Assembly: GCA_002685935.1 (NCBI GenBank)
Contig: NYZD01000167.1
Coordinates: 1-36,368 of the forward strand
DNA: 36,368 nt
Direction: 5' to 3'
From: Planctomycetaceae bacterium
Lineage (GTDB): Bacteria; Planctomycetota; Phycisphaerae; Phycisphaerales; Zrk34
Shown: positions 7,196 through 15,919 of the stretch, piece by piece
Numbering within the stretch: position 1 is the stretch's first letter
Layout: each line of letters opens with the position of its first letter
Made by a program: the position numbers and the translations under genes
The notes under the pieces: generated by a model
The model's database searches: none
The model's input: only the letters and a program-made list of their open reading frames with translations
Told to the model about the DNA's origin: nothing

Positions 7196-7972
7196 ATGTT
7201 TGACTCACCCGACCACGTGATCACGATCATCGGCCGAGGCCATTCGGGCACGCGCGCGATCTCAAAAACCCTCCATGACTCAGGCGTGTTCATGGGCGAA
7301 CCGCAGAACCCGTCAAGTGACCTCATCCCGCCCGAGGACATGTACGAAGCCTGCCGCGTCATGGCCCACCACGTGAAGTATCGCGGCGACATGAGATGGG
7401 ATCTGGCGAAACTGCACACCATGCCCATCGACCCCGCCTTCACCCGGCTGATCGAGTCGTTTCTGTCCAGCGTCATCGCCTCCGATGCGGCGTGGCGAGG
7501 CTGGAAGATCCCCGAAACCACGCTGTGCTATCCCTGGATCGCGCGACTGTTCCCCGATATCCGTTATATTCACTGGGTGCGCGACCCGCGCGATGGGATT
7601 CTCAACGGACACACGACCGACGATCTGGCGCGCTTCGGCGTGCCCTATCCTCGGACCGACAACATCTATCTTCAACGCGCCATCAGTTGGAAATACCAAG
7701 CACAGATCATGGCCGACACGCCGCGCCCCCGTCGCATGCTGCGCGTCCGGCTGGAAGATTTCGTCACCCGCCAGCAAGCCACGCTCACCCGCCTCCAGCG
7801 GTTCCTCGGCTTCCCGCTCGAAGCGATTTCCGTGCGCCCTCAGGTCGTCGGCCGATGGCGGCGCAATCCCCAACCCGTACACTTCAATTTCTATCAGGCC
7901 GAGCTGCGCAGCCATGGATACCTGCGCGGCCCGCGTCGCACCGCACAACTTCGACAAGGAGCCGGATCATGA
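7196..7972 (+). CDS. P-loop sulfotransferase family protein
   Basis: A 258-residue sulfotransferase-fold protein. The 5'-phosphosulfate loop is GRGHSGT (residues 13-19), and the 3'-phosphate site is suggested by YIHWVRDPRDGIL in the middle of the chain; both are PAPS-binding elements. Start ATG 7196 (MFDSPDHVITII) begins right at the first beta strand, 28 bases after the previous stop; the longer reading from 7082 lies inside the sulfatase-like gene in another frame. The stop overlaps the rhaM start by 4 bases (ATGA), so translation is probably coupled. A sulfotransferase in the same operon as a sulfatase-fold enzyme and a rhamnose mutarotase is unusual. The acceptor is unknown; rhamnose-containing glycans are one guess. 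Confidence 0.82.
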   Translation: MFDSPDHVITIIGRGHSGTRAISKTLHDSGVFMGEPQNPSSDLIPPEDMYEACRVMAHHVKYRGDMRWDLAKLHTMPIDPAFTRLIESFLSSVIASDAAWRGWKIPETTLCYPWIARLFPDIRYIHWVRDPRDGILNGHTTDDLARFGVPYPRTDNIYLQRAISWKYQAQIMADTPRPRRMLRVRLEDFVTRQQATLTRLQRFLGFPLEAISVRPQVVGRWRRNPQPVHFNFYQAELRSHGYLRGPRRTAQLRQGAGS

Positions 7973-8283
7973 TCCGCAAAGCATTCGTAATGTCCGTCCA
8001 CGAAGGTCACGAAGCGGAATACGAGACACGCCACAACCCCATTTGGCCCGAATTGGAGCAGGCGCTCCGCGACCACGGCGTGAGCAATTACTCGATCTTC
8101 ATGCACGATCAGACGCGGCAACTGTTCGCCTACGCCGAGATTGATAGCGAGCAGCAGTGGACCGCCATCGCCGACACTCCAATTTGCAAGAAGTGGTGGG
8201 ACCACATGCACGAGATCATGCCGTCGAATCCGGATCACTCACCGGTTGCCGATGGACTGCGGGAAGTCTTTCACCTCGACTGA
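7969..8283 (+). CDS. rhaM: L-rhamnose mutarotase
   Basis: Interconverts the alpha and beta anomers of L-rhamnose, speeding entry into rhamnose isomerase. The protein is 104 residues, the same length as Escherichia coli RhaM, and matches it throughout: MIRKAFVM start, RHNPIWPELE with catalytic His22, a FAYAEIDSEQQW central strand, KKWWDHM, MPSNPDHSPV and a REVFHL end. It overlaps the upstream sulfotransferase by 4 bases and closes the operon. No rhamnose isomerase (rhaA) or kinase (rhaB) is in the window. Together with the aldolase-type BMC at the right end it indicates that the organism handles L-rhamnose, or another 6-deoxyhexose accepted by the same fold. Confidence 0.95.
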   Translation: MIRKAFVMSVHEGHEAEYETRHNPIWPELEQALRDHGVSNYSIFMHDQTRQLFAYAEIDSEQQWTAIADTPICKKWWDHMHEIMPSNPDHSPVADGLREVFHLD

Positions 8284-8309
8284 AGCGACCCTCCCTTCGG
8301 CCGAACACG

Positions 8310-8657
8310 TCACGCGATCAAGGCCCCCACCTTCGCGGCACAAATAAAGTCGTTCTCCGTCAGCCCGTCCACCGCGTGCGTCCAGTAGCTCACCCGACAC
8401 GTGTTGTACCCAACTTCCAAATCCGGATGGTGATTCTCCGTGTGAGAGATCCACGCCACCGCGTTCACAAATCCCATCGTCTGGTAGTGATCCTTGAACT
8501 CGAACTGCCGCGTCACCCGACCGTCGATCACCTCCCAGCCCGGCGTCTGCTTCGCCATGCCGCGCACCTCCTGATCGTCCAGCGGCGGCACACCTCCCTC
8601 GCACGGCTTGCAGGATCGCCCAGCAAGGTCGCATACCGTCGCTGATCCATCATTCAC
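8310..8657 (-). CDS. phhB: 4a-hydroxytetrahydrobiopterin dehydratase (pterin-4a-carbinolamine dehydratase)
   Basis: Dehydrates 4a-hydroxytetrahydropterin to regenerate the pterin cofactor of aromatic amino acid hydroxylases. The 115-residue protein has the usual bacterial N-terminus (LAGRSCKPCEGGVPPL) and the signature TENHHPDLEVGYNTCRVSYWTH spread over two segments, with the paired His and the Pro-Asp of the active site, and ends in DFICAAKVGALIA. A GTG start at 8657 is chosen because AGGAG lies 9 bases before it; the longer frame to 8792 has no family similarity. It converges on rhaM with 26 bases between stops and shows no visible terminator. No phenylalanine hydroxylase is nearby. In species without one, the protein is sometimes linked to other pterin enzymes. 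Confidence 0.92.
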   Translation of the reverse strand: MNDGSATVCDLAGRSCKPCEGGVPPLDDQEVRGMAKQTPGWEVIDGRVTRQFEFKDHYQTMGFVNAVAWISHTENHHPDLEVGYNTCRVSYWTHAVDGLTENDFICAAKVGALIA

Positions 8658-8841
8658 GGGTGTGATCTCCTGTCCCAAATGCGTGATGTCGCATGATAGA
8701 TCGCCAGGACCGAGCAGGCCAAGCGGCATCGCTACCCGGGGAAATTGGCCTTCGCCCGATGATCGGAATAAGATGAATTGGCTCGACCACACGCCCCACC
8801 GCCGCCCTGCCCCCGCCCGGTATCCCTCACAGGAGTCCCTG

Positions 8842-9819
8842 ATGGTCCAACCGACTCACGCAACACGCGATCACGGTTTCTCCCTGATCGAGTTGATGGT
8901 CGTCATCATGATTCTCGCAGCGTTGCTCGGCATCGTGCTGCCGGTCGTCAGCCACGTCCGCAAATCCGCCGACCAGGCCGCCAGCAGCGCCCAGGTCAAC
9001 AGCATTGCCGATGCCTGCCGTCAATACCAACTCACGTTCAACGCTTTTCCCGGCTATCTCAGCGACAATGTCTTGGCCGACGACAGCGTCAAGATTAACA
9101 ATCGCATCACGGGAACCGAGAATCTGCTGATCAGTCTCCTGGGCCGCATCGAAGACGAGAATGCGGTGACCAACGCCTCCGACAGGTTCGGCGCCGGCTT
9201 CCTGGGCACGGCCTTTAGGAATACGGGAACGGATGATGTCGTTGATCTGTCAAAGATCGGCGACGGACCCATGATCAAATCGTTCCGCACATACGGCGCG
9301 TTCTACGCGCCCAAGGACGGCGAGCTCGGCAACGTCACCACACAGGACAACCTTTGGTACGAGGACAACAAGATGCCCGAGCTGCTCGACGCTCGGACCC
9401 TGGTGCCCATCTTGTATTATCGAGGTAACGCCAGCCGGCGACTGACCGCCTCCGAACGGCATGTGAACAACCAGAACCAGAATGGCGCCTTCTATCGCGC
9501 CGGCAATGCGTTCTACACCGATACGATCTTGTACAATCAGAATGGCGACAAGTACGAACAGCAGGGGAAATCATTGATCGGCGTCGCCGCGGGTGGGAAC
9601 CTGATGAACAACTTCGCGTACACGCTCATCAATCCCACCCTCAGCAAACTCACCAGCGGACCCAATGCGCCCGACGGCCCGGTCCTGCGCGGCTCGGTCG
9701 CCCTGTTCGCCCCCGGCACCGATGGCATCTATTTCAGTTTAGATGAGCTGGGCGACACAGAAATCAACAACGCCGACGAACTCAAGAGATTCGACGACAT
9801 CATGCAGTTCGTCGAATAA
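8842..9819 (+). CDS. Prepilin-type N-terminal cleavage/methylation domain protein (pseudopilin-like)
   Basis: A 325-residue secreted protein with a prepilin peptidase site: a short basic leader, then G|FSLIELMVV with Glu at +5, followed by a hydrophobic helix IMILAALLGIVLPVV. The mature part begins with a long amphipathic helix (VRKSADQAASSAQVNSIADACRQY) and continues as a globular, Asn/Asp-rich domain ending in DDIMQFVE. This is the typical planctomycete type II secretion or type IV pilus-like pseudopilin layout. Start ATG 8842 has AGGAG 7 bases upstream. The gene stands alone, divergent from the pterin dehydratase, with no other secretion genes nearby, so it may use machinery encoded elsewhere. 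Exact role unknown. Confidence 0.88.
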   Translation: MVQPTHATRDHGFSLIELMVVIMILAALLGIVLPVVSHVRKSADQAASSAQVNSIADACRQYQLTFNAFPGYLSDNVLADDSVKINNRITGTENLLISLLGRIEDENAVTNASDRFGAGFLGTAFRNTGTDDVVDLSKIGDGPMIKSFRTYGAFYAPKDGELGNVTTQDNLWYEDNKMPELLDARTLVPILYYRGNASRRLTASERHVNNQNQNGAFYRAGNAFYTDTILYNQNGDKYEQQGKSLIGVAAGGNLMNNFAYTLINPTLSKLTSGPNAPDGPVLRGSVALFAPGTDGIYFSLDELGDTEINNADELKRFDDIMQFVE

Positions 9820-9867
9820 ATCGCCCACGCCCGATAAAAATCTTCGCCTTCGCCTAAAGACGATCAT

Positions 9868-9897
9868 TTGGACTCGCGATATCAATACCAATAGAAT
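9868..9897 (+). promoter_or_regulatory. Putative promoter upstream of the polysaccharide export operon
   Basis: TTGGAC (9868-9873) and TAGAAT (9892-9897) are separated by 18 bases in the 179-base gap before the ABC permease gene. The -10 matches 5 of 6 consensus positions and the -35 only its TTG. It is the best promoter-like match I see ahead of the export genes. Confidence 0.35.
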
Positions 9898-9998
9898 CGC
9901 GCGCCGGCACATGCCAACCGCGCGATCAGTGTGTGCGTACCACATTCAACCCGGGTCACCCCCGGTATGCTTTCGCCGATTCCCCGGAGTAACCGCTG

Positions 9999-10916
9999 TT
10001 GACCACCGTCAGCACATCCAACCCGCCCGCGAGCACCCCATCAAACACCGAGGTGACCGTCGTCAAGGCCCATCGCGGTTGGGTCGCGGTCAACTTCGCC
10101 GAGGTCTGGCGCTACCGCGAGCTGCTGTTCTTCCTGGCATTGCGCGATATCAAGGTCCGGTACAAACAGACCGTCCTCGGCGCCGCCTGGGCCATGCTTC
10201 AACCATTGATGGTCATGGTCGTTTTCTCCGTGCTCTTCGGACTGCTCATGGACCGAAAACCCACCATCGCCGGCATCCCCTACGGCATCAGCACGTTTTG
10301 TGCCCTCGTCCCATGGCAACTGTTCGCCGCGTCTCTGTCCCAGGCCGGTAACAGCCTCGTCAACAATCGGCATCTGATCACCAAAGTCTACTTCCCCCGA
10401 CTGCTGACCCCTTCGGCTCCCGTCCTCGCCGCCGGCGTCGACTTCGTCATCGCCTTCGGCGTCCTGATCCTCATGATCGCCGGCTATCACTTCTTCGACA
10501 GCTCCTACCAGTTCCAATTCAGTTGGGGACTGCTCCTGCTGCCCGTGTTCACACTGACCGCCGCGATGACCGCCCTCGGCGCCGCCCTCTGGCTCTCCGC
10601 CCTCAACGCCCTCTACCGTGACTTCCGCTACACGATCACCTTCCTGGTGCAGCTCTGGATGTACGCCACTCCCGTTGTCTACACCGCCGGATCAATCCAC
10701 GAAAAACTTAACCCCAAACACGCCGACCTCATCATGACGATCTACTCGGTCAACCCGATGGTCGGTGTCGTCGAAGGATTCCGCTGGGCCATGCTCGGCA
10801 CCGACGCGCCGCAGCCCGGCATCTTCGTCGTCTCCTTCTGCGTGATGGCGTTCACGCTCTGGAGCGGCATGTATTACTTCAAACGCATGGAGCGGCACTT
10901 CGCCGACCTGGTGTAA
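9999..10916 (+). CDS. ABC-2 type polysaccharide export permease (Wzm-like)
   Basis: A 305-residue inner-membrane permease of the ABC-2 family. After a Ser/Thr-rich N-terminus comes the cytosolic segment WRYRELLFFLALRDIKVRYKQ, the conserved RDIKVRYKQTVLGAAW motif of O-antigen and teichoic acid exporters, then about six membrane helices (for example MVMVVFSVLFGLL, VDFVIAFGVLILMIAGY and LLLLPVFTLTAAMTAL). YATPVVY and NPMVGVVEGFRW are further family motifs. A TTG start at 9999 is used, with CCGGAG about 10 bases upstream. The ATPase gene follows 5 bases later. The pair exports a completed, lipid-linked polysaccharide across the inner membrane. Confidence 0.92.
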   Translation: MTTVSTSNPPASTPSNTEVTVVKAHRGWVAVNFAEVWRYRELLFFLALRDIKVRYKQTVLGAAWAMLQPLMVMVVFSVLFGLLMDRKPTIAGIPYGISTFCALVPWQLFAASLSQAGNSLVNNRHLITKVYFPRLLTPSAPVLAAGVDFVIAFGVLILMIAGYHFFDSSYQFQFSWGLLLLPVFTLTAAMTALGAALWLSALNALYRDFRYTITFLVQLWMYATPVVYTAGSIHEKLNPKHADLIMTIYSVNPMVGVVEGFRWAMLGTDAPQPGIFVVSFCVMAFTLWSGMYYFKRMERHFADLV

Positions 10917-10921
10917 ACCCA

Positions 10922-12196
10922 TTGAGCAGCATCGCCGTTAAATCTCGGGGACTCTCCAAGCAATACCGACTCGGCGAAACCGAGCCCTACAAAACGCTGC
11001 GCGAAGCGATCGTCAGACTCGCCCGCGCCCCGATGCGACTCAAGGGCAATGGCAACGGCAAGCGCGACACAGAGCGCCACGTCTGGGCTTTACGCGATGT
11101 ATCATTCGACCTGCATGAAGGTGAAGTGCTCGGCATCATCGGCCGCAACGGCGCCGGCAAGAGCACCCTGCTGAAAGTCCTCTCACGCATCACCGAACCC
11201 ACCGAAGGCTTTGCCGAGATCCACGGCCGCGTCGGCAGTCTTCTGGAAGTCGGCACCGGCTTCCATCCTGAACTCACCGGTCGCGAAAACGTCTACATGA
11301 ACGGCGCGATCCTCGGCATGCGAAAGCGTGAAATCGATCACAAGTTCGACGAGATCGTCGCCTTCGCCGAGGTCGAACAGTTCCTCGATACGCCCGTCAA
11401 ACGATACTCCAGCGGCATGCAAACCCGCCTCGCCTTCGCCGTCGCCGCCCACCTCGAACCCGATATCCTCATCGTCGACGAGGTGCTCGCCGTCGGCGAT
11501 GCCAAATTCCAAAGCAAATGCATGGGCAAGATGAACGAAGTCGCACGCGGCGGCCGAACCGTGCTCTTCGTCAGCCATAACATGAACGCCATCCAGCAAC
11601 TGTGCACGCGCGGCATCGTGGTCGACAACGGCCGCCTCACCTTCGACGGCACCGCCGACGACGCCGCCGGTCACTATCTCGATGCCATGGCGTCGCACGA
11701 CTTCGGCTCCGCCGACCTGACCAATCACCCCGGCCGCAAACGCAATTCGATTCCCCTGCTCACGTCGGTCCGCGTTCACCGCGCAAACGACATGGACCAG
11801 CCCGCCATCACCATCAACAGCGGCGACGACGTCGCCTTCCACGTCGGGTACGACTGCGGCGCCCAGCGCTATGACTGGATCAAAGTCTGCGTCGAAACGC
11901 TCCTCGGTGAGCGCATCTGCTCCGCCGGAACCCACACCACCGCCGACTGCCCCGAAGTCTTCACCGGACGCGGCGTCGCCGAATGCCGCATCCCCGACCT
12001 TCGCCTCGCCCCAGGCGAATACTCCGTCCGCGTCGTGATGGGCCAGAAGCTCGGCCCATCCTGGGTCGACGTCGTCGACGACGCCATGCGATTCCACGTC
12101 GAGCTGGGCGACTTCTTCAACGTCGCCACCTGGTACGATCGCAGCCAGGGCATGTTCGTCCAGCGCTGCAATTGGCGTATCATCGACGCTGATTGA
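10922..12196 (+). CDS. ABC transporter ATP-binding protein for polysaccharide export with C-terminal Wzt-like domain
   Basis: The 424-residue ATPase partner of the preceding permease. It has Walker A GRNGAGKST (residues 74-82), ABC signature YSSGMQTRLAFA (from 162), Walker B DILIVDEVLAVGD (from 181) and switch histidine FVSHNM. Residues after about 240 form an extra beta-rich domain (DVAFHVGYDCG, LAPGEYSVRVVMG, FFNVATWYDRSQGMFVQ) like the Wzt carbohydrate-binding domain, which selects capped O-antigen chains. The start is TTG 10922, 5 bases after the permease stop, with no clear ribosome binding site, so coupling is likely. The presence of a C-terminal domain suggests the exported chain carries a specific non-reducing end; given the next gene, this could be a sulfate group (inference). 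Confidence 0.93.
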   Translation: MSSIAVKSRGLSKQYRLGETEPYKTLREAIVRLARAPMRLKGNGNGKRDTERHVWALRDVSFDLHEGEVLGIIGRNGAGKSTLLKVLSRITEPTEGFAEIHGRVGSLLEVGTGFHPELTGRENVYMNGAILGMRKREIDHKFDEIVAFAEVEQFLDTPVKRYSSGMQTRLAFAVAAHLEPDILIVDEVLAVGDAKFQSKCMGKMNEVARGGRTVLFVSHNMNAIQQLCTRGIVVDNGRLTFDGTADDAAGHYLDAMASHDFGSADLTNHPGRKRNSIPLLTSVRVHRANDMDQPAITINSGDDVAFHVGYDCGAQRYDWIKVCVETLLGERICSAGTHTTADCPEVFTGRGVAECRIPDLRLAPGEYSVRVVMGQKLGPSWVDVVDDAMRFHVELGDFFNVATWYDRSQGMFVQRCNWRIIDAD

Positions 12197-12225
12197 TCCG
12201 CTCAACCAATAGAGGCGCACGATCC

Positions 12226-13098
12226 ATGGCCGGCATCGCCCGACGCATCTGGCTCACACTGCGGCGCCGTGCCTATGACGCGTGGATGCACGACCGGTTC
12301 CCAAGGGAACTGCGCGCCTCCGATGTCTTCCTCGTGTCCTACCCCAAGTCCGGCCGGAACTGGGTCGCGTACTTCCTCGCCCATCTGATCCGCAGCCGCA
12401 TCCCCAGCGCTCCCGATGAGTTGACCCTCAACAACTGGCCGCACATCCTGCCCGTGATCGATCGCATGACCGGCGTCGACACCATTGCCATCCGCCGCTG
12501 TCGTGATCGTCCCGACCCGCGTGTGTTCGCCACCCACACCCCCCACACCGATCTGCTGCCGCGCATCGTCTACATCGCGCGCGACCCGCGCGATGTCGCT
12601 GTCTCCTATTTCCACTATCAGCAGCGCACCGATCCCCACCCGATCACCGACATGAATGGATTCCTCGACGTCTTCCTCGCAGATCGGCTCTGGGTCGGCG
12701 GCTGGCAAGACCATGTGATGCGCTGGCTGGAGCAGACAGCCGATCCCCAGCGCGGCCTGCTGGTTCGATACGAAGATCTGCGTTCCGATCCACAAGCGGG
12801 CTTCACCCGCATCGTCGAGTTCATCGGACTGCGATCCGATCCGGTGGCCGTCGAATCCGCGATTCAGGCCAGCTCCTTCGACGCCATGAGGAAAGTCGAA
12901 GACCGCTTCGGCGTCAACGATGCGCGCGGCGACGACACCGTCCGCTTCACCCGGTCAGGCCGCGCCGGTGAATGGCGCACACAACTCGAGCCGCACCAGA
13001 TCGCGCGCATCCAAGACACGTGCGGTGACGCCATGGCCGAACTTGGCTACGCTCATCACGATCACCCCGACTCACCTGCTGGGCCCGCCGTATCATGA
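12226..13098 (+). CDS. Sulfotransferase domain protein of the polysaccharide locus
   Basis: A 290-residue cytosolic sulfotransferase. The PAPS 5'-phosphosulfate loop is YPKSGRNW (residues 39-46), the 3'-phosphate loop is YIARDPRDVAVSYF, and the C-terminal GRAGEWRTQL resembles the conserved RKGxxGDW-type segment of the family. LLVRYEDLRSDPQ is another family hallmark. Start ATG 12226 is preferred to a TTG at 12193 because GAGG lies upstream and the extra residues add nothing. It overlaps the next glycosyltransferase by 4 bases (ATGA). Position between the exporter and the glycosyltransferases indicates it sulfates the exported glycan, either on chain sugars or as a terminal cap. It is not closely similar to the other sulfotransferase at 7196-7972. 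Confidence 0.9.
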   Translation: MAGIARRIWLTLRRRAYDAWMHDRFPRELRASDVFLVSYPKSGRNWVAYFLAHLIRSRIPSAPDELTLNNWPHILPVIDRMTGVDTIAIRRCRDRPDPRVFATHTPHTDLLPRIVYIARDPRDVAVSYFHYQQRTDPHPITDMNGFLDVFLADRLWVGGWQDHVMRWLEQTADPQRGLLVRYEDLRSDPQAGFTRIVEFIGLRSDPVAVESAIQASSFDAMRKVEDRFGVNDARGDDTVRFTRSGRAGEWRTQLEPHQIARIQDTCGDAMAELGYAHHDHPDSPAGPAVS

Positions 13099-14030
13099 GC
13101 AACGCCCCGCTGATCACCATCGTGCTGCCCACCTACAACCGCGCACGGTTCCTGCCCCAGGCGATCGACAGTCTCATGGCGCAGACGCAACGCGATTGGG
13201 AGCTGATCCTTGTCGACGATCACTCCGACGATGCCCGCGTGCTCGACATCATCGATGACTACACTCAACGCGACGACCGCATCCGTGCGATCATTCACGA
13301 CCGCAATCGTCGGCTACCCGCCGCACTGAACACCGGACTCGACGCCGCCCTCGGCACACTGCTGACCTGGACCACCGACGACAACGCCCACGAACCCGAC
13401 GCGCTCGCCGTCATGGCCGATCGACTTCAGCAGGATCCAGATCTCGACATGGTCTACGCCCAATACGTCGACATCGACGACGACGACCACATCCTGCGCC
13501 CCGGCCCCATCTCATCGCCCGATCGCCTCATCGAAGTCGGCAACTGCATCGGCCCCTGTTTCATGTATCGCCGATCCATGCGCGACAGAATCGGTCCTTA
13601 CGCCGACGAGACCTTCATGGCCGAGGACTACGACTACTGGCTCCGCGCCTGGCCGCACTGCCGCATCGAACTGATCCATCAGCCGCTGTACCGCTACCGA
13701 GTGCACGATGCATCACTCAGCGTGTCCTCCCGCCCCGCCCAGGCCCGCGCCAGCATCCGCGCGATCCAGCGCTTCCTCGAAACACCGCCCACGTTGACAA
13801 GGCGGCAGTGGGCACAGACCCACTGCACCATCGCCAAATACGCCGCCGAGGCATCGGATCAGCCGCTCGTGCGCCGGCACGTCGCCATGGCCCTGCGATA
13901 TGATCCGCTCTACGTCTTCCGCCGACGTCCGCGGCTCTGCGTCCGGGCCTGCCTCGGTGCCCGAATCGCCAACGCCATACCAGTTCTTCGCACGCCATCG
14001 CCGCAATCAATCCGCAGTCCAACCGAATGA
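13095..14030 (+). CDS. Family 2 glycosyltransferase
   Basis: A 311-residue GT-A fold glycosyltransferase. The N-terminus ITIVLPTYNRARFLPQAIDSL is the nucleotide-binding start of GT2, ILVDDHSDDARV follows, and TWTTDDNAH stands where a DxD-type metal motif is expected, with EDYDYWLRAW as the later acidic catalytic motif and a HDASLS element. No membrane segment is visible. It overlaps both neighbours by 4 bases, so the four genes from 12226 to 17154 are probably translated as one coupled unit. It transfers an activated sugar onto the growing lipid-linked glycan; donor and acceptor cannot be told. Confidence 0.92.
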   Translation: MSNAPLITIVLPTYNRARFLPQAIDSLMAQTQRDWELILVDDHSDDARVLDIIDDYTQRDDRIRAIIHDRNRRLPAALNTGLDAALGTLLTWTTDDNAHEPDALAVMADRLQQDPDLDMVYAQYVDIDDDDHILRPGPISSPDRLIEVGNCIGPCFMYRRSMRDRIGPYADETFMAEDYDYWLRAWPHCRIELIHQPLYRYRVHDASLSVSSRPAQARASIRAIQRFLETPPTLTRRQWAQTHCTIAKYAAEASDQPLVRRHVAMALRYDPLYVFRRRPRLCVRACLGARIANAIPVLRTPSPQSIRSPTE

Positions 14031-15919
14031 ATGATGCCCTGTCCATCCTCATCCCCACGCACAACCGTGCCGATCTGTTGAAACAGACACTGCGAAGCCT
14101 GCACGGCCTGAATATTCCCGAGGGTGTCTCCGTCGAACTGATCGTCGTCGCCAACGGATGCACCGACGACACACCCCGTGTCGTCGCCGATGATTCCTCA
14201 CACCTGCCGGTCACCACGCGCTTCGTTGAGGAACCGCGGCTCGGCGTCTCGAACGCAAGAAACCGCGCGATCCAGGAGGCCCATTTCGACCTGCTCGCCT
14301 TTCTCGACGACGACGTGCAACTCTCGCCCAACTGGATCACCGGCCTGCTCGACGTGTTCACGCATCACCCCGCCGACGTCCTCGCCGGCCGCATCGAGCT
14401 ATGGTGGGGTGAGGTCGAGGAACCGGACTGGCTCACGCCCGGCATCGCCGCACATCTCAGCGCCCTCAATCACGGCAACGAGGTGATCGAACTGACCCGC
14501 GCCGCGCAGGTCACCGGCGCCTGTTTCGCCTTTCGCCGCGAGGTCTTCGATAGAGCCGGCCCGTTCCGAACCGACCTCGGCCGCACCGGACGAAACCTCG
14601 ACGCCGGCGAAGAGACCGACTGGGTTGCCCGCGCCCTCGACGCCGGCTGTCGCGTGTTCTACGCCCCCAACATGATGGTCCGGCACTGGGTCGCGGCGAA
14701 TCGTGTGAAACCCGCCTACCTCAAGGCCGCCTTCTTCGGATCAGGCAAGGCCCAGGCTCTGTACCGCCCCAATATGACCGCCCTCCGACTGGCGCGTTCC
14801 ATCATCGCCAACAGCATATTCATCTTCCTGCACACGTTGGCCGCCACCCTTGGACGTATCACCGGCAATCGTCGCCAATACATGCATCAGTTCACCATCC
14901 GCGCCCAACGGTTGGGCCTCCTGGCCGGCGTGTGGCAGCGACATTTCAGAAAGTCGGTCGACGGGGTCGACCGACCCACCGCCACATCGACCAGTGTCCC
15001 CTCGTTCAGCGTGATCATGTCCGCCTACAACGCTGCCGATTACGTTGAAGCCGCCATCGAATCCGTATTGGCTCAATCCTGCCGGGACTTTGAACTGATT
15101 ATCGTCGACGACGGATCGACAGACGACACGCCCCACATCCTTCAACGTTATGAAGATCGAGCGCACATCATCCGCCAGGAGAATCAGGGCTTGGGGGCCG
15201 CCAAGAATCGCGGCGCCGAGCAGGCCTCACATGATTATCTCGTCACCCTCGATGCCGATGACCTATGGCCGCCGTGGACACTCGAGGGCATGCAACACGT
15301 CATTCGAAAGCACCATGCTCCGACGCTCGTGTTCATGTCACGAAAGACCTTCACCGGCGGCCCGCCTGTCTTGCCGTCGGTCGATCCCAGATCGATCACC
15401 GGCCGACGGTTCGACGACTTCCTGTCCGCCGGCCTGCGCGACGTCGTCGGCGGCGGACTGTGCGCCATCCGAACCGAGTCTTTTCGCGCCGGCGGCGGGT
15501 TCGCCGAGTTCGACGCTAACGCCCAGGACATCGATCTGTTCCTCCGCATCGGCACCGCGCCCGGTTGCGTCTACACCGGCCCCACGCCCCTCGTGTTCAT
15601 TCGTCAACACGACCAGCAAGCCACCGGGCGGGCAAAGCGCATTTATATCGGCCATCGAAAGCTCATTCAGCACGAGATCGAAGGCCGATACGCCGGCGGC
15701 CTCGAACGCCGACTTCAGCGCATCAGGCGCATCTGCAAGCACGTCCGCAACGCAGCTACCATCTGCGCACTGCGTGGCCACGCCCAACTTGCCCTCGACC
15801 TGTACCGCCGATCCTGGAGATGGCAGTTGCGCCTGGGTCGATTCCGATTCCTGCTCGGCCTGCCGCTGCTTGTGTTATTCTCCCCACGACCCAAGACAAG
15901 ACACCCATCCACCCAATGA
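14027..15919 (+). CDS. Tandem fusion of two family 2 glycosyltransferase domains
   Basis: A 630-residue protein containing two complete GT2 modules. Module one (about residues 1-310) has LSILIPTHNRADLL, LAFLDDDVQLSPNW (DDD metal motif) and LDAGEETDWVARAL. Module two (from about 325) has FSVIMSAYNAADYVEAA, LIIVDDGSTDDTP and LVTLDADDLW (DAD) followed by a FAEFDANAQDIDLFLRIG motif. A linker with a hydrophobic patch (SIIANSIFIFLHTL) may sit at the membrane, and a second one near the end (FLLGLPLLVLF) may also associate. Two active sites in one chain suggest alternating addition of two sugars, as in bifunctional polymerases. ATGA overlaps join it to both neighbours. Confidence 0.9.
   Translation: MNDALSILIPTHNRADLLKQTLRSLHGLNIPEGVSVELIVVANGCTDDTPRVVADDSSHLPVTTRFVEEPRLGVSNARNRAIQEAHFDLLAFLDDDVQLSPNWITGLLDVFTHHPADVLAGRIELWWGEVEEPDWLTPGIAAHLSALNHGNEVIELTRAAQVTGACFAFRREVFDRAGPFRTDLGRTGRNLDAGEETDWVARALDAGCRVFYAPNMMVRHWVAANRVKPAYLKAAFFGSGKAQALYRPNMTALRLARSIIANSIFIFLHTLAATLGRITGNRRQYMHQFTIRAQRLGLLAGVWQRHFRKSVDGVDRPTATSTSVPSFSVIMSAYNAADYVEAAIESVLAQSCRDFELIIVDDGSTDDTPHILQRYEDRAHIIRQENQGLGAAKNRGAEQASHDYLVTLDADDLWPPWTLEGMQHVIRKHHAPTLVFMSRKTFTGGPPVLPSVDPRSITGRRFDDFLSAGLRDVVGGGLCAIRTESFRAGGGFAEFDANAQDIDLFLRIGTAPGCVYTGPTPLVFIRQHDQQATGRAKRIYIGHRKLIQHEIEGRYAGGLERRLQRIRRICKHVRNAATICALRGHAQLALDLYRRSWRWQLRLGRFRFLLGLPLLVLFSPRPKTRHPSTQ

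Noticed and set aside
7396-7968. Upstream extension of the rhaM frame
   Set aside because: It lies inside the sulfotransferase gene in another frame and RhaM is exactly 104 residues from the ATG at 7969.
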